Positions 28,521 through 38,336 of a DNA stretch of 64,000 nucleotides are shown in pieces. The notes below the pieces were generated by a model. That model saw only the letters and a list, made by a program, of their open reading frames with translations. It had not been told where the DNA came from and searched no databases. How positions within the stretch are numbered: the stretch's first letter is position 1; the number at the start of each line of letters is the position of its first letter. The position numbers were made by a program, and so were the translations under genes. Origin of the DNA: Vandammella animalimorsus (lineage in GTDB: Bacteria; Pseudomonadota; Gammaproteobacteria; Burkholderiales; Burkholderiaceae_C); contig NZ_NSJB01000001.1 in NCBI RefSeq assembly GCF_002285265.1, forward strand, positions 930,001 through 994,000, in the 5' to 3' direction.

Positions 28521-30275
28521 TCATGGGCAGCTTGTAGGTTGCGAACCATCACCCGTCACCTTGACGCGGACTGGCTGCCTGTGCGTAACCCCAGCCGATG
28601 TCACGGAGATGATGAAATCATAAGACTTGTCTTGGTACGCAAACGTATCAGGCGTAGCAGGCACAGGGGGGTTGGCACCAGGATTACCTGGATTGCCTGG
28701 GGTCTTGATGCATGTCAGCAACGATGCCGAAACTGGTCCTTCCGAGCTCAAAATTGCTTTCTGAGCATCAAAATTCAGGAAGCCATGAATGGGCGGCGGC
28801 GAAGCAGGCTGGGATTCCCAGGTGTATGTGCCATTTCCTCCAGCACCCGTCAGCACAAAGAGATAAGGACTGCCCACTACCGCAGGCGCCAACTCGCAAA
28901 CAGCCCCAGGGGTTTCAGCATTACCGCACTCAGCAATATGCACCTTGTATTGGGACTCGTTGATGGTGATGGAGAACACATGGGTGTCGCCCTGATTGGC
29001 AGCCCATGGCAAACGGCTGGCAGTCGAATCAACCACTGCCACCTCGAACTTATGATCCTTGATGATTTCCTTGGGAGTTCCGGTAATCACCCCATTGGAC
29101 TGCAGGATCAAACCTTCTGGCAGTCTGCCACTGACAAGGCGCCAAGTATGGGGCGGAATGCCACGCAGCTTGTTGCCGTTATTGTCCACAGCAAAATCCA
29201 GCACCGCCAAGAATGGCTGCTCGAAATAGCCCACCAACTCTTGATCGGCGATTACTACTGGAGTCACAGAATCCGGCGGCGGCTGATTCAAGGCATAAAC
29301 CACCGTCAAATTACTCACAGGCACGGCAATGCCATTGTCAACGTTATTGTCCAGCGCATCGGTCAGGAACTCGATCAGGATCGGGCCTTCGTATTGGCCA
29401 CCAATCACGGTAAAAGTGGCCCGACCATTGATGGTCTTTGAAGACACCCAGGTATTGCGACCTGTGCTGCCTGCGCCTGCAGAGCCCAGGCGTGCACCGA
29501 TGGCAGCATCACTGTAACCCGACACGATACGGGCATGCAGGTTATTGCCAATCGGGTCGGGCACACGCTGGTTCTGTACGTCAAAAATGGCAGCCTGAAC
29601 CTGAATCTGATTATTGAGCTGCGAGCCTTGTGTGAAGGTATAGCCCACGCTGCCAGTAGTGCGAGTTTCAATGTACAAGTCCGTAGGGCTCGGATTCGGG
29701 TTGTCCTCGCCAACCTTGATCTCTACGCTGGCTTCACGCACTTGCTGATCGCGCGGATCCTGGATGGTGCAAGTGATTTTGGCAACACCTGCCGTATCGT
29801 CGGCATGGAAGTGGAAAGTCGCCATACCCGAATTCGATGGCAAAGTAATTGCCCGATATGCTCCTGGGAGCTTGAGTTGCCGCCCATCTTCCAGGGTGAC
29901 CTCCACCTCATGCTCTGACTTGCCATCCAAGTAGTACAGGGCTACATCATTGCCGACGGTACGATCCAAGGAACAAGAAAACGCATTATCTTCATTGCTT
30001 GGAATAGGTCGCCCAGCAATGGTGGCCTTGACATCCAAAGCCACTGTATATGGTGACAATCGGCCAAATCCAGAATAGCCGTCCAAGCCTGGCCTCTTTC
30101 CCTCCAAGTTCAAAGGTAAAGAATAACGCTGGGCTGTCAGCTCAATCTTGTAAGGCGCATTCGGGGTGCCGCCACTGCCCCCACCGCCCCCACCGCCGCA
30201 GGCGAGCAGCACGGTGGCGGCGCCAGCAACCACTGTCCAATACATGCCTTTACGGCAAATCTTTTCTATATTCAC
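28521..30275 (-). CDS. Large putative surface lipoprotein with Ig-like domains
   Basis: A 584-residue lipoprotein of unknown function. The N-terminus is a lipoprotein signal with the lipobox LLAC, cleavage before Cys26, followed by a run of seven glycines and a GTP linker. The rest is beta-rich. A segment near residues 375-440 (IPPHTWRLVSGRLPEGLIL, then SNGVITGTPKE) is a putative-Ig (He_PIG) domain like those of bacterial surface proteins, and a similar half-domain follows (GAGGNGTYTWESQP). The GTG start at 30275 has GGAG seven nt upstream. It directly follows pilQ, where many betaproteobacteria have aroK-aroB. The position suggests a link to pili or the cell surface, but that is inference. 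Codon use is less GC-rich than in flanking genes. Confidence 0.8.
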   Translation of the reverse strand: MNIEKICRKGMYWTVVAGAATVLLACGGGGGGGSGGTPNAPYKIELTAQRYSLPLNLEGKRPGLDGYSGFGRLSPYTVALDVKATIAGRPIPSNEDNAFSCSLDRTVGNDVALYYLDGKSEHEVEVTLEDGRQLKLPGAYRAITLPSNSGMATFHFHADDTAGVAKITCTIQDPRDQQVREASVEIKVGEDNPNPSPTDLYIETRTTGSVGYTFTQGSQLNNQIQVQAAIFDVQNQRVPDPIGNNLHARIVSGYSDAAIGARLGSAGAGSTGRNTWVSSKTINGRATFTVIGGQYEGPILIEFLTDALDNNVDNGIAVPVSNLTVVYALNQPPPDSVTPVVIADQELVGYFEQPFLAVLDFAVDNNGNKLRGIPPHTWRLVSGRLPEGLILQSNGVITGTPKEIIKDHKFEVAVVDSTASRLPWAANQGDTHVFSITINESQYKVHIAECGNAETPGAVCELAPAVVGSPYLFVLTGAGGNGTYTWESQPASPPPIHGFLNFDAQKAILSSEGPVSASLLTCIKTPGNPGNPGANPPVPATPDTFAYQDKSYDFIISVTSAGVTHRQPVRVKVTGDGSQPTSCP

Positions 30276-30406
30276 CTCATTACTCCTTCATCAGAATTCA
30301 TGATTTCGTGACGTTCAATTCATTCAAAGCAAACAGCTCATCCAGTCCATTCAAACAACCAGGCTGACAACCATCGCAGAAAGAATCCAGCAATCCAACG
30401 CCTTCA

Positions 30407-32566
30407 TCAACGGCGCATTGTATTTTGCTCGGTCACGATCTTGGGGGTGATGAACACCAGCAGCTCACTCTTGCTGGTATTGCGCGTTGTTTTCTTGAAC
30501 AAGTGCCCAGCGATGGGCAGATCTCCCAAGAAGGGGACTTTCGTCTCGCCAGAGGTTTCCTGAAGCTCAAAGATGCCCCCGATCACCACCGTACCGCCGT
30601 TTTCGACCAGAACTTGCGTCGTCACTTTCTTGGTGTCGATGGCAACCGTGCCACCTTCATAGTTCGGGCTGTCCTTATTGACTTGCAGGTCAAGAATGAC
30701 ATTGCCTTCCGGGGTGATCTGTGGCGTCACCCCCAAGCGCATCACGGCCTTCTTGAACTCAACGGTTGTAGAGCCATTGGGCGCTGTGGCCGTGAACGGA
30801 ATTTCGCGGCCTTGCTCAATGAATGCCTCCACCTGGTCGGCCGTGACGACGCGCGGGCTGGAAATCACCCGGCCTTCACCGGTGGACTCCAGCGCAGAGA
30901 GCTCCAGGTTCAGAAAGCGATTGGCCGCAGCATTGAAAATGGAAAGTGCGAAACTTGCCGCGGGACTACCTTCTCCGAACCCTGAGGCAGGCAGATTGAT
31001 GAACGCCCCATTGCTACTGGAGCCCGCCGCAGCCCCAGAGCTGGTCAGTACATTGGCGTAGCTGCCACCAAATACCACACGATTGCCTCGGCCGATGTGG
31101 TAGCCGCCATCTCCGCCCCGTTCGGCGCGCAAGTCATTACCGCCGAGACGCGCACCCAGGTTGCGTCCGAAGCTGTCCGTGGCCTCCACAATGCGCGCCT
31201 CAATCAAGACCTGACGTACCGGAATATCCCAAGTGGAAATCAGTCTAGCCACTTCCTCCAACCGCGAAGGCGTGTCGGTCACGAACAGCTGATTGGTGCG
31301 GCGCTCGGCAATGGCAGAGCCGCGCTCCGTGAGGAAGCGATTGCTATGCGTATCACCCGTCCCAGAGCCAGTACTACTGTTGGTCAACTGTTCTGCGATG
31401 TATTCAGCGCGCGCATAATTCAACTGAAACGCTTGGGTGCGCAACGGCTCCAGTTTTTGCAATGCCGCCTGCGCCTCATAATCTTTTTGGCGCCGCGCAT
31501 CCAACTCATCCTTGGGCGCCACCCACAGCACATTGCCGTTTCGTTCGTAGCCCAACTCCTTGGAATCCAGAATGATTTGCAAGGCCTGATCCCAAGGCAC
31601 ATCCTGCAAGCGCAGCGTCAAGGTCCCTTGCACAGAATCAGAAGTCACGATATTGAAATTGGTGAAATCTGCAATGACCTGCAGCAGCGACCGAATTTCA
31701 ATATTCTGAAAGTTCAGCGAGAGCTTCTCCCCTTTGAATCCAACCCCCGCTGTCAGCTTATTGGGTTCAGGCTCCACACGGCGCAACTCCAATACATATT
31801 GTCCGTCGGCTTGATACGCACTGTGTGCCCAATCGCCTTCTGCCTCGACTTCGACGCGCGTTGAATTGGCCGTTTGACGCGCCTGCACAAACGTCACTGG
31901 TGTGCCGAAGTCCGTCACATCCAAGCGATTGCGCAATTGGGTCGGCAACGACACATTGGGGATTTCCAGCACGATTTTCTTGCCCTCCTGCCGCAGATCA
32001 ACCTCTGCGCCTTGCACAGGTAAGTCAATCAGCACACGCGCAGCGCCGTCAACGCCTCTGCGGAAATCCAAACCTTGCAAGGCCACTGCCCCAGCGGCAG
32101 GGGCGGAAGCTGCACGATGCCCTCCCCCCAAGCTGCCCCCGGAAGGCTTCGCCACCTGGGTATTGATTGGCGAATTCAAGAAAACCTTCACCGTCTTGCC
32201 AGCCCGCTGCACTTCGTAATTGGCTGGCTCACGCAGGCTCAAAACGACTCGAGCGCGGTCTGCAGCATCAATTGCGTTAATGGTGCGCAAGTTGCCCTGA
32301 TTGATGACAGCACTTTGACGCCCAGAAATCACGCCAACCCCAGGAAAATCCAAGGAAATCCGCGCGGGCGACTGCACCAGAAAAGCCACTGGATCGAAAT
32401 CGATTTCGTCATTCAACTCGATCTGAATGACCTCTCGTCCATTTTGCTGCATACCAGTCACAGAAACGATGTCTGCAGCATCAACGGAAAAAGCCGAACT
32501 CAGAAACAAGCCACTAAGCAGCAATTTGGCGCCCAGAACGCCCTGCTTCAAATTCATCTTTTGCAT
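30407..32566 (-). CDS. pilQ: Type IV pilus secretin PilQ
   Basis: A 719-residue outer-membrane channel through which the pilus passes. A signal peptide ends LSSAFSVDA before ADIV. Two AMIN peptidoglycan-binding domains follow (about 30-270), then the secretin/TonB short N-domain (KLSLNFQNIEIRSLLQVIAD), an N1-type domain, and the secretin barrel with VLIEARIVEATDSFGRNLGA and VPFLGDLPIAGHLFKKT. ATG 32566 has GGAG five nt upstream; a second ATG is three codons later. It is the last pil gene of the minus-strand pilMNOPQ operon, with 10 bp to pilP. Confidence 0.96.
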   Translation of the reverse strand: MQKMNLKQGVLGAKLLLSGLFLSSAFSVDAADIVSVTGMQQNGREVIQIELNDEIDFDPVAFLVQSPARISLDFPGVGVISGRQSAVINQGNLRTINAIDAADRARVVLSLREPANYEVQRAGKTVKVFLNSPINTQVAKPSGGSLGGGHRAASAPAAGAVALQGLDFRRGVDGAARVLIDLPVQGAEVDLRQEGKKIVLEIPNVSLPTQLRNRLDVTDFGTPVTFVQARQTANSTRVEVEAEGDWAHSAYQADGQYVLELRRVEPEPNKLTAGVGFKGEKLSLNFQNIEIRSLLQVIADFTNFNIVTSDSVQGTLTLRLQDVPWDQALQIILDSKELGYERNGNVLWVAPKDELDARRQKDYEAQAALQKLEPLRTQAFQLNYARAEYIAEQLTNSSTGSGTGDTHSNRFLTERGSAIAERRTNQLFVTDTPSRLEEVARLISTWDIPVRQVLIEARIVEATDSFGRNLGARLGGNDLRAERGGDGGYHIGRGNRVVFGGSYANVLTSSGAAAGSSSNGAFINLPASGFGEGSPAASFALSIFNAAANRFLNLELSALESTGEGRVISSPRVVTADQVEAFIEQGREIPFTATAPNGSTTVEFKKAVMRLGVTPQITPEGNVILDLQVNKDSPNYEGGTVAIDTKKVTTQVLVENGGTVVIGGIFELQETSGETKVPFLGDLPIAGHLFKKTTRNTSKSELLVFITPKIVTEQNTMRR

Positions 32567-32576
32567 TTTTTCTCCT

Positions 32577-33116
32577 TCACTCCTGCAGCTCAAGCACTGT
32601 CGACTGTTCAATCCATTCACCTGTTGCATCCTGCACGACTTCCTGCAGCTTCATCTGTGTTTCGGAAATATTGCGGATCAGGCCATAGTTCTGCCCGATG
32701 TAGTTGCCGGCCACGACTTGATACAAATGGTTCTCAACCAGAACCAGTGCCGTTGGCCTGCCTGCCTTTTGCATGAAACCCACCATCTTGATGGAATCCA
32801 GAGGATAGGCCTCCAAAGGCTCTTTGCGTCGATTGCGGTGCTGATCGATCAAACGCGTGTCGCCTCGCACCTGCCCCGATTGGAACACTCTTGCCAATTT
32901 TTCAAAGGCAAACGGATCCTCGGCAGAACCACGATCATAAGCGATGGGCTGGAACACCAGCGGCTCTCGCAAAGGCTGGATATTGGGAACGGCCTGGCTC
33001 TTTTCACGGGCCATCCAGGCTGACACCTCACTTTGCCTGGAGTCCATGCACCCCATCAAGGCACTGCTCACACCCAAAATCACCAGATATCTTGACCAAT
33101 GAAATGAAGATGCCAT
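32577..33116 (-). CDS. pilP: Type IV pilus assembly lipoprotein PilP
   Basis: A 179-residue inner-membrane lipoprotein that links the PilMNO alignment complex to the PilQ secretin. The signal peptide ends in the lipobox LMGC (Cys23). The conserved region has RREPLEAYPLDSIKMVGFM-like sequence and VVAGNYIGQNYGLIRNISE near the C-terminus, the pilin-family beta-sandwich. Length is normal. It starts 3 bp after the end of pilO, so the two are translationally coupled. Confidence 0.95.
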   Translation of the reverse strand: MASSFHWSRYLVILGVSSALMGCMDSRQSEVSAWMAREKSQAVPNIQPLREPLVFQPIAYDRGSAEDPFAFEKLARVFQSGQVRGDTRLIDQHRNRRKEPLEAYPLDSIKMVGFMQKAGRPTALVLVENHLYQVVAGNYIGQNYGLIRNISETQMKLQEVVQDATGEWIEQSTVLELQE

Positions 33117-33119
33117 GAC

Positions 33120-33755
33120 TTACCTCTTCTGCTGTTTTTGCTTCTCACGCTGCACACTGGCCACTTCTTCCGGATCGAGATAGCGATAAGTCACAGCAAT
33201 CGCCTTCATATTCAGCCGCTCATCCGTTGGGTTTTTCTTCTTGATTTCCATATTCCCCACGGTCACAATACGGGGCAGGTGGGCAATATCGGAAAGAAAC
33301 TCACCAATGGCATCATAAGTGCCGGTGACAAGAATTTCTATCGGCTGCTCGGCATAATAATTCTTCAGCTGTGGCGCCCCCGGTTTGAACAATTCAAACT
33401 GCAAGCCTCGCCCGACTCCTGCCTGGTTGATGTCGGAAAGCAAGGCAGCCATCTCTGCTTGATTGGGAAGCTGTTTTTCCAACAGGTTCACATACTGAAT
33501 GGCTTGCTCGCGCTGCTTCTTCAAGGCTTCCAGGTTAATCGCTTTCTTGTAATCCTTGCTGAACTCTGCGCGCAGTGTTTCCTCTTTGGCCCGGGCCGCT
33601 TCCAGTTCATCCTTGAAGTTCACGAGCCACAAAAACCACAGCAGGACAGCAACACCTGCAGCGATGAGTGCAAACACGAACAGGCGTGGAACGATCGGCC
33701 ACAACCAGGGGTCCCGGCCACTGGTTTGCTGAAACTGGGACATTAAACTAGCCAT
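33120..33755 (-). CDS. pilO: Type IV pilus alignment protein PilO
   Basis: A 211-residue inner-membrane protein that pairs with PilN. A short cytoplasmic start precedes one membrane helix (about 24-46, LFVFALIAAGVAVLLWFLWL), a coiled coil (EAARAKEETLRAEFSKDYKK) and a periplasmic ferredoxin-like domain with FKPGAPQLKNYYAEQPIEI and LPRIVTVGNMEI. A Lys/Gln-rich tail ends it. It follows pilN by 12 bp. Confidence 0.95.
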   Translation of the reverse strand: MASLMSQFQQTSGRDPWLWPIVPRLFVFALIAAGVAVLLWFLWLVNFKDELEAARAKEETLRAEFSKDYKKAINLEALKKQREQAIQYVNLLEKQLPNQAEMAALLSDINQAGVGRGLQFELFKPGAPQLKNYYAEQPIEILVTGTYDAIGEFLSDIAHLPRIVTVGNMEIKKKNPTDERLNMKAIAVTYRYLDPEEVASVQREKQKQQKR

Positions 33756-33767
33756 GATCCCCTCCTG

Positions 33768-34361
33768 TCATTTCTTTGCGCCTGACGATTCTTCATCAGC
33801 GCCTTTTTTGTTCAAACCAAAATTCAAGGAGTAGCCAAATGCCTGACGCTCCCTGTTGGCCCCAAGGTTGATCTTGGCCACCTTGGTCTCAACCAGCTGC
33901 GGCTTGGAATCCCAAGGCATATCGTCAGTGATGTTTCTCAACAAATCGGCAACGGTCTGGTTGGATTGGGCAATGCCCATCAACGCCACTGTTTTTGCTG
34001 TTTTGTTCAGCGATGTCACGTAAGAGCCATTGGGGGTCTCCTGCACGATTTCGTTGAGCAACTCCACAGGCAGGTTACGCTCGGACTGGAGATTCTCCAC
34101 GGCTTCTTGCCGGGCTTTGAGCGCCGCAATTTCCGCCTCGATATTGGCAACCTCCTTGATTTGATCCTTGAGCCGGGCATTTTCCTGCTCAATCATGCGG
34201 TTGGCATTTTCCTGATCGGCGATCAAGGTTTGGAAAAACAGATAAATCCCCCCGGCAATGGCCGCCCCGGCAATGGCCGAGAGCACGCAACTGGCCATGA
34301 AGGTTTCTTTGCGGACCTTTTTCGCAGCCTCCCGGTGAGGCAACAGGTTAATCTGAATCAT
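33768..34361 (-). CDS. pilN: Type IV pilus alignment protein PilN
   Basis: A 197-residue bitopic membrane protein. The conserved cytoplasmic peptide INLLPHREAAKK at residues 4-15 docks into the groove of PilM. One membrane helix (about 22-45) is followed by a coiled coil and a periplasmic domain with LPVELLNEIVQETPNGSYV. The start codon overlaps the pilM stop as ATGA, giving coupled translation of two directly interacting proteins. Confidence 0.95.
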   Translation of the reverse strand: MIQINLLPHREAAKKVRKETFMASCVLSAIAGAAIAGGIYLFFQTLIADQENANRMIEQENARLKDQIKEVANIEAEIAALKARQEAVENLQSERNLPVELLNEIVQETPNGSYVTSLNKTAKTVALMGIAQSNQTVADLLRNITDDMPWDSKPQLVETKVAKINLGANRERQAFGYSLNFGLNKKGADEESSGAKK

Positions 34362-35437
34362 TGATCAAATCTCCTCAAGGCCAGACCACATGCCGTCAAA
34401 TAACTGGGGGCCTCGCGCATGACGGTTTTCATGCGCACGCCACCGCCCATTTCCATGCCTTCGAACGGGCTGACGACCTGACACACCGTCTCGGTAGTCT
34501 GCGTGACGGCGGCAGCCAACCCATCGACGATGGCAGTGCCGCCAGCCAGCAGGATTTTGTGCACCGAGTTATAGGGCGAGCTGGTGTAGAAAAACTGCAG
34601 CGAGCGGCTGATTTCCTGCGTGATGCTGTTGACGAACGGGCGCAGCACCGCCAAGTTGTAATCCTCCGGCATATCCCCGCTGCGCTTTTTGTTTTCCGCC
34701 TCTTCGGCAGAAATCCCATAGTGACGCGCAATGGCCTGGGTCAACTGCCCACCGCCGAAGGACTGCTCTCGCTCAAACAGAATTTCCTCGCCCTGCATCA
34801 CCAGCAGGTTGCTGGTCGAAGCGCCGATTTCCAACAAGGCCACCAAGGGGGCTTCGGAAGACTTGGGCCAGGCCTTGGCCAGGCGCGTGACGGCCAGACG
34901 CGATGCGTAGGATTCGATGTCCAGCACCACGGCTTTCAGGCCAGCGGCCTCTGCCAGCCCCTGGCGATCCTGCACGCGATCCTTGCGCGATGCGGCGATC
35001 AGCACCTCCACATCGTCGCTGGAATGCTTGGAAGGACCTATGACGCAAAAGTCCAGGCTCACCTCATCCAGGGAGAAAGGGATGTAGTGGCTGGCCTCGG
35101 ACTCCACCTGGATTTCCAGCTCCTCTTCCGAAAGCCCCGATGGCAGCACGATCTTGCGCGTAATCACCGCCGAGGACGGCAAGGCCAACGCAGCCTGGCG
35201 CGTCTTGGTGCCGCTTTTCTTCACCAGACGGCGCAAGGCCTCTGCCACCTCATCGAAGTTCTCGATGTTGCCCTCACTGACCCAGCCTTTTTCCAGGCGC
35301 TCAAGAGCCGCGCGCTCCAAGGTGATCTTGCCATCGCGCGAGCCACTGAGCTCGACCAGCTTCACACTGGATGTGCTCACATCGATGCCGACCAGCGGCG
35401 TCGACTTGGCACCGAACAGAGATCTCGTTGAGACCAC
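34358..35437 (-). CDS. pilM: Type IV pilus actin-like protein PilM
   Basis: A 359-residue cytoplasmic actin-like ATP-binding protein at the base of the pilus machine. It shows LVGIDVSTSSVKLVELS (phosphate 1), EVSLDFCVIGPS, LLEIGASTSNLLVMQGEEIL (phosphate 2) and ILLAGGTAIVDGLAAAV (adenosine site). The start is GTG 35437, with AAGGGGGT six nt upstream; the frame open to 35527 would add a cysteine-containing segment across the promoter region and is rejected. First gene of pilMNOPQ and divergent from mrcA, the usual arrangement in proteobacteria. Confidence 0.95.
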   Translation of the reverse strand: MVSTRSLFGAKSTPLVGIDVSTSSVKLVELSGSRDGKITLERAALERLEKGWVSEGNIENFDEVAEALRRLVKKSGTKTRQAALALPSSAVITRKIVLPSGLSEEELEIQVESEASHYIPFSLDEVSLDFCVIGPSKHSSDDVEVLIAASRKDRVQDRQGLAEAAGLKAVVLDIESYASRLAVTRLAKAWPKSSEAPLVALLEIGASTSNLLVMQGEEILFEREQSFGGGQLTQAIARHYGISAEEAENKKRSGDMPEDYNLAVLRPFVNSITQEISRSLQFFYTSSPYNSVHKILLAGGTAIVDGLAAAVTQTTETVCQVVSPFEGMEMGGGVRMKTVMREAPSYLTACGLALRRFDQ

Positions 35438-35492
35438 ATTACCCCCTTCTTGCCCTGTTAAATAGAGCAACAAAATGTACGACTTGACACAC

Positions 35493-35521
35493 ATACTATC
35501 AGCATGACTGGGCAATGCAAA
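35493..35521 (-). promoter_or_regulatory. Promoter of pilMNOPQ
   Basis: On the minus strand TTTGCA (35521-35516) and TAGTAT (35498-35493) are 17 bp apart, each matching consensus at 4 of 6 positions. It lies about 55 bp upstream of the pilM GTG in the 333-bp divergent pilM-mrcA region. Confidence 0.5.
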
Positions 35522-35551
35522 GAACAAGTTACGCTTGTTTTTGCGCCTCTG

Positions 35552-35580
35552 TTGTCAAAAGCACACGTGATTGTCATTAT
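35552..35580 (+). promoter_or_regulatory. Promoter of mrcA
   Basis: TTGTCA (35552-35557, 5 of 6) and CATTAT (35575-35580, 4 of 6) are 17 bp apart in the pilM-mrcA divergent region, leaving a leader of about 185 nt before mrcA. The rest of the gap shows no further structure. Confidence 0.5.
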
Positions 35581-35770
35581 TCTGTCGGGCGGGGATTGTG
35601 CGTTATCCTCGCTGCCGCAATCTCGTCACCGATACGCGTAGACAACGACATTTGAGGAAGGTCGAACGGATCTCAGAGCGCCTGATCAAGCTCTCGGCGC
35701 ACACTTTGCCGCCCGATCCCCGTGCAGACCTTTCTTTGAGCACGCCCTGCCAGGCCCAAGCCCCTCAAAC

Positions 35771-38209
35771 ATGCCCTTGAACTCCTCCCGCGGCGGCAGT
35801 GGCCGTCAGCGCGCCTCTGCCAATCCGCCCCCCCCGCAAGCTGCCGCGCCTGCGGCATCCAAAGAACAGGCGCGGCCGCGGCGCACTTCGCTGCTGTGGC
35901 GCGTGCTGGCCTGGCTGGCAGGGCTGACCATCACAGGCATCGTGGCGGGCCTTGCCGTCCTCGTCGTCGTCGTCGCCACCATCTACCCCAAGCTGCCGGA
36001 CATTTCGGATCTGGCCGACTACCGGCCCAAGCTGCCGCTGCGGGTGTATTCGGCCGAAGGCGCGCTCATTGGCGAGTTCGGCGAGGAGCGCCGGCGCCTC
36101 ATGCCCATCGAGGAAATCCCGCAGGTCATGAAGCATGCCATTCTGGCCGCCGAAGATGCGCGCTTCTTCCAGCACAGCGGTGTGGACTACCGCGGCATTG
36201 CCCGCGCTGCGCTGGCCAATATCCGCGATCTGCGCAGCCAGGGCGCCTCGACCATCTCCATGCAGGTCGCGCGCAATATGTACCTGTCGTCCGAGCGCAC
36301 CTTCACCCGCAAGCTCTACGAAGTGCTGCTGACGATGAAGATCGAGCACATGCTCTCCAAGAATGAAATCCTGGAGATCTACATGAACCAGATCTTCCTG
36401 GGCAACCGCGCCTACGGCTTCTCCGCCGCCTCGGAGACCTATTTCGGCAAGCCCCTGGAGGAAGTCAGCATCGCCGAGGCGGCCATGCTCGCCGGCCTGC
36501 CGGTCGCCCCCTCGCTGTACAACCCCATCCGCCGCCCCGAGCGCGCCCGCATCCGCCAGCTGCACATCATCAACCGCATGCTGGAAAACAACTTCATCAC
36601 CGCCGAGCAGGCCCAGCAGGCGCGCGATGAAAAGCTCCACATCCGCCGCACGATGGACAGCTTCCCCATCCGCGCGGAGTTCGTCGCAGAGATGGTGCGC
36701 CAGTCCATGGTCGAGCGCTATGGCGACGAGGCCTACACCCGCGGCCTGAACGTCTACACCACCATCGCCCTCTCCGACCAGGAGGCGGCCTACCAGGCGC
36801 TGCGCACCGGCATCATGAACTACGAGAAGCGCCAGTACTACCGCGGGCCGGAGAACTTCATCACCTTGCCCGCCGATGCGGCCGAGCGCGAGGACGTCAT
36901 CGACAAGGCCCTGGTGGCCCACCCCGACAATGGCGAGCTGCTCTCGGCCGTGGTACTGCAAGCCTCGCGCCAGAAAGTCACCGTGGTGCGCGCCGACGGC
37001 AGCCAGATCGACATCACCGGCGAGGGCCTGCGCCCAGTGCAGTCGGGCCTGTCGGGCAAGGCCGCGGCCAACATCCAGATCCGCCCCGGCGCCATCGTGC
37101 GCATCATGCAGACCGCCAAGGGCGGCTGGGAGATGACGCAACTGCCCGAGGTCGAAGGCGCCTTCGTTGCCATGGACACCCAGACCGGCGCCATCAAGGC
37201 CCTGGTCGGGGGCTTTGACTTCAACAAGAACAAGTTCAACCACGTCACGCAGGCCTGGCGCCAGCCGGGCTCGGCCTTCAAACCCTTCATCTACTCGGCC
37301 GCGCTGGAGGAAGGCTTCATGCCCGCCACCCTCATTGCCGACACCCCCATGTACTTCCCCCCCTCCAGGGCCGGGGGCAAGGCCTGGGAGCCGCGCAATT
37401 ACGACCGCAGCTTCAGCGGCCCGATCAGCATGCGCGTGTCGCTGGCCAAATCGCGCAACATCCCCACCGTGCGCCTGATCCAGGCCGTCGGCGCCAAGAA
37501 CGCCCAGCAATGGGCCACACGCTTTGGCTTCGACGCCAGCCGCATCGTGCCCGTGCTGCCCATGGCCCTGGGCGCGGCCGAGGTCACGCCGCTGCAAATG
37601 GCCGCCGCCTACACCGTGTTTGCCAACGGCGGCCACCGCGTCGATCCCTGGCTGATCGAGCGCGTGACCGACTACCGCGGCCGCGTCCTCTCGCAAACCA
37701 CGCCGCCGGCGCTGGCCGACATGCCCCAGGCCATCGACCCGCGCAACGCCTTCATCACCAGCAGCCTGCTGCAGGAAGTCACCCGCTCGGGCACCGGCGC
37801 CAAGGCGCGCGGCATGCTCAAGCGCCCCGACATCTACGGCAAGACCGGCACCACCAACGACGCGCACGATGCCTGGTTCGCAGGCTTTCAGCCCTCCATC
37901 AGCGCCGTGGCCTGGATTGGCTACGACAACCCCCGGGATCTGGGCAGCCGCGAGACCGGCGGCGGGCTGGCGCTGCCCATCTGGGTGCAGTTCATGCGGC
38001 ATGCCCTCAAGGACGTGCCCGTGGCCGAGCTCAAGCCCCCCAAGGGCGTGACCCGCTCCGGCGGCGACTGGGCCTACAACGAATTCTCGGCCGGCCGCGG
38101 CGTTGCCAGCCTGGGCATGGAGAGCGTCTACAGCGAAAGCGTCACCGGCGGCTACACCGCCCCGACCAGCCAGGAGCGCGAGCAAATCATGGACTTGTTC
38201 CGCAATTGA
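35771..38209 (+). CDS. mrcA: Penicillin-binding protein 1A
   Basis: An 812-residue bifunctional murein polymerase and crosslinking enzyme of the inner membrane. A Pro/Ala-rich basic cytoplasmic tail and one membrane helix (about 42-72) lead into the GT51 glycosyltransferase domain (catalytic EDARFFQHSGVD, then QGASTISMQVARNMYL and KNEILEIYMNQIFLGN). An OB-like domain precedes the transpeptidase, whose SxxK is in PGSAFKPF, SxN in LAKSRN and KTG in YGKTGTTND. Length matches PBP1A of this group. ATG 35771 lacks a clear Shine-Dalgarno. The gene is closed by the hairpin at 38288. Confidence 0.96.
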   Translation: MPLNSSRGGSGRQRASANPPPPQAAAPAASKEQARPRRTSLLWRVLAWLAGLTITGIVAGLAVLVVVVATIYPKLPDISDLADYRPKLPLRVYSAEGALIGEFGEERRRLMPIEEIPQVMKHAILAAEDARFFQHSGVDYRGIARAALANIRDLRSQGASTISMQVARNMYLSSERTFTRKLYEVLLTMKIEHMLSKNEILEIYMNQIFLGNRAYGFSAASETYFGKPLEEVSIAEAAMLAGLPVAPSLYNPIRRPERARIRQLHIINRMLENNFITAEQAQQARDEKLHIRRTMDSFPIRAEFVAEMVRQSMVERYGDEAYTRGLNVYTTIALSDQEAAYQALRTGIMNYEKRQYYRGPENFITLPADAAEREDVIDKALVAHPDNGELLSAVVLQASRQKVTVVRADGSQIDITGEGLRPVQSGLSGKAAANIQIRPGAIVRIMQTAKGGWEMTQLPEVEGAFVAMDTQTGAIKALVGGFDFNKNKFNHVTQAWRQPGSAFKPFIYSAALEEGFMPATLIADTPMYFPPSRAGGKAWEPRNYDRSFSGPISMRVSLAKSRNIPTVRLIQAVGAKNAQQWATRFGFDASRIVPVLPMALGAAEVTPLQMAAAYTVFANGGHRVDPWLIERVTDYRGRVLSQTTPPALADMPQAIDPRNAFITSSLLQEVTRSGTGAKARGMLKRPDIYGKTGTTNDAHDAWFAGFQPSISAVAWIGYDNPRDLGSRETGGGLALPIWVQFMRHALKDVPVAELKPPKGVTRSGGDWAYNEFSAGRGVASLGMESVYSESVTGGYTAPTSQEREQIMDLFRN

Positions 38210-38287
38210 GAGGCCTGTTCAAAGCCTCATTGCAGCCCGCTGAAGCCCCCGGGTTTGCATCGAGTCATTCCATAGGATTCCCCCCAC

Positions 38288-38320
38288 GGCCACTTCCAGC
38301 AAGTGGCCTTTTGATCTTTT
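38288..38320 (+). terminator. Intrinsic terminator after mrcA
   Basis: GGCCACTT and AAGTGGCC (38288-38295, 38301-38308) form an 8-bp stem with a 5-nt loop, followed by TTTTGATCTTTT. It ends only 17 nt before the tctC start codon, which argues that tctC is expressed from read-through or not from its own upstream promoter. Confidence 0.88.
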
Positions 38321-38336
38321 GCCCCTCGCCCACGAC

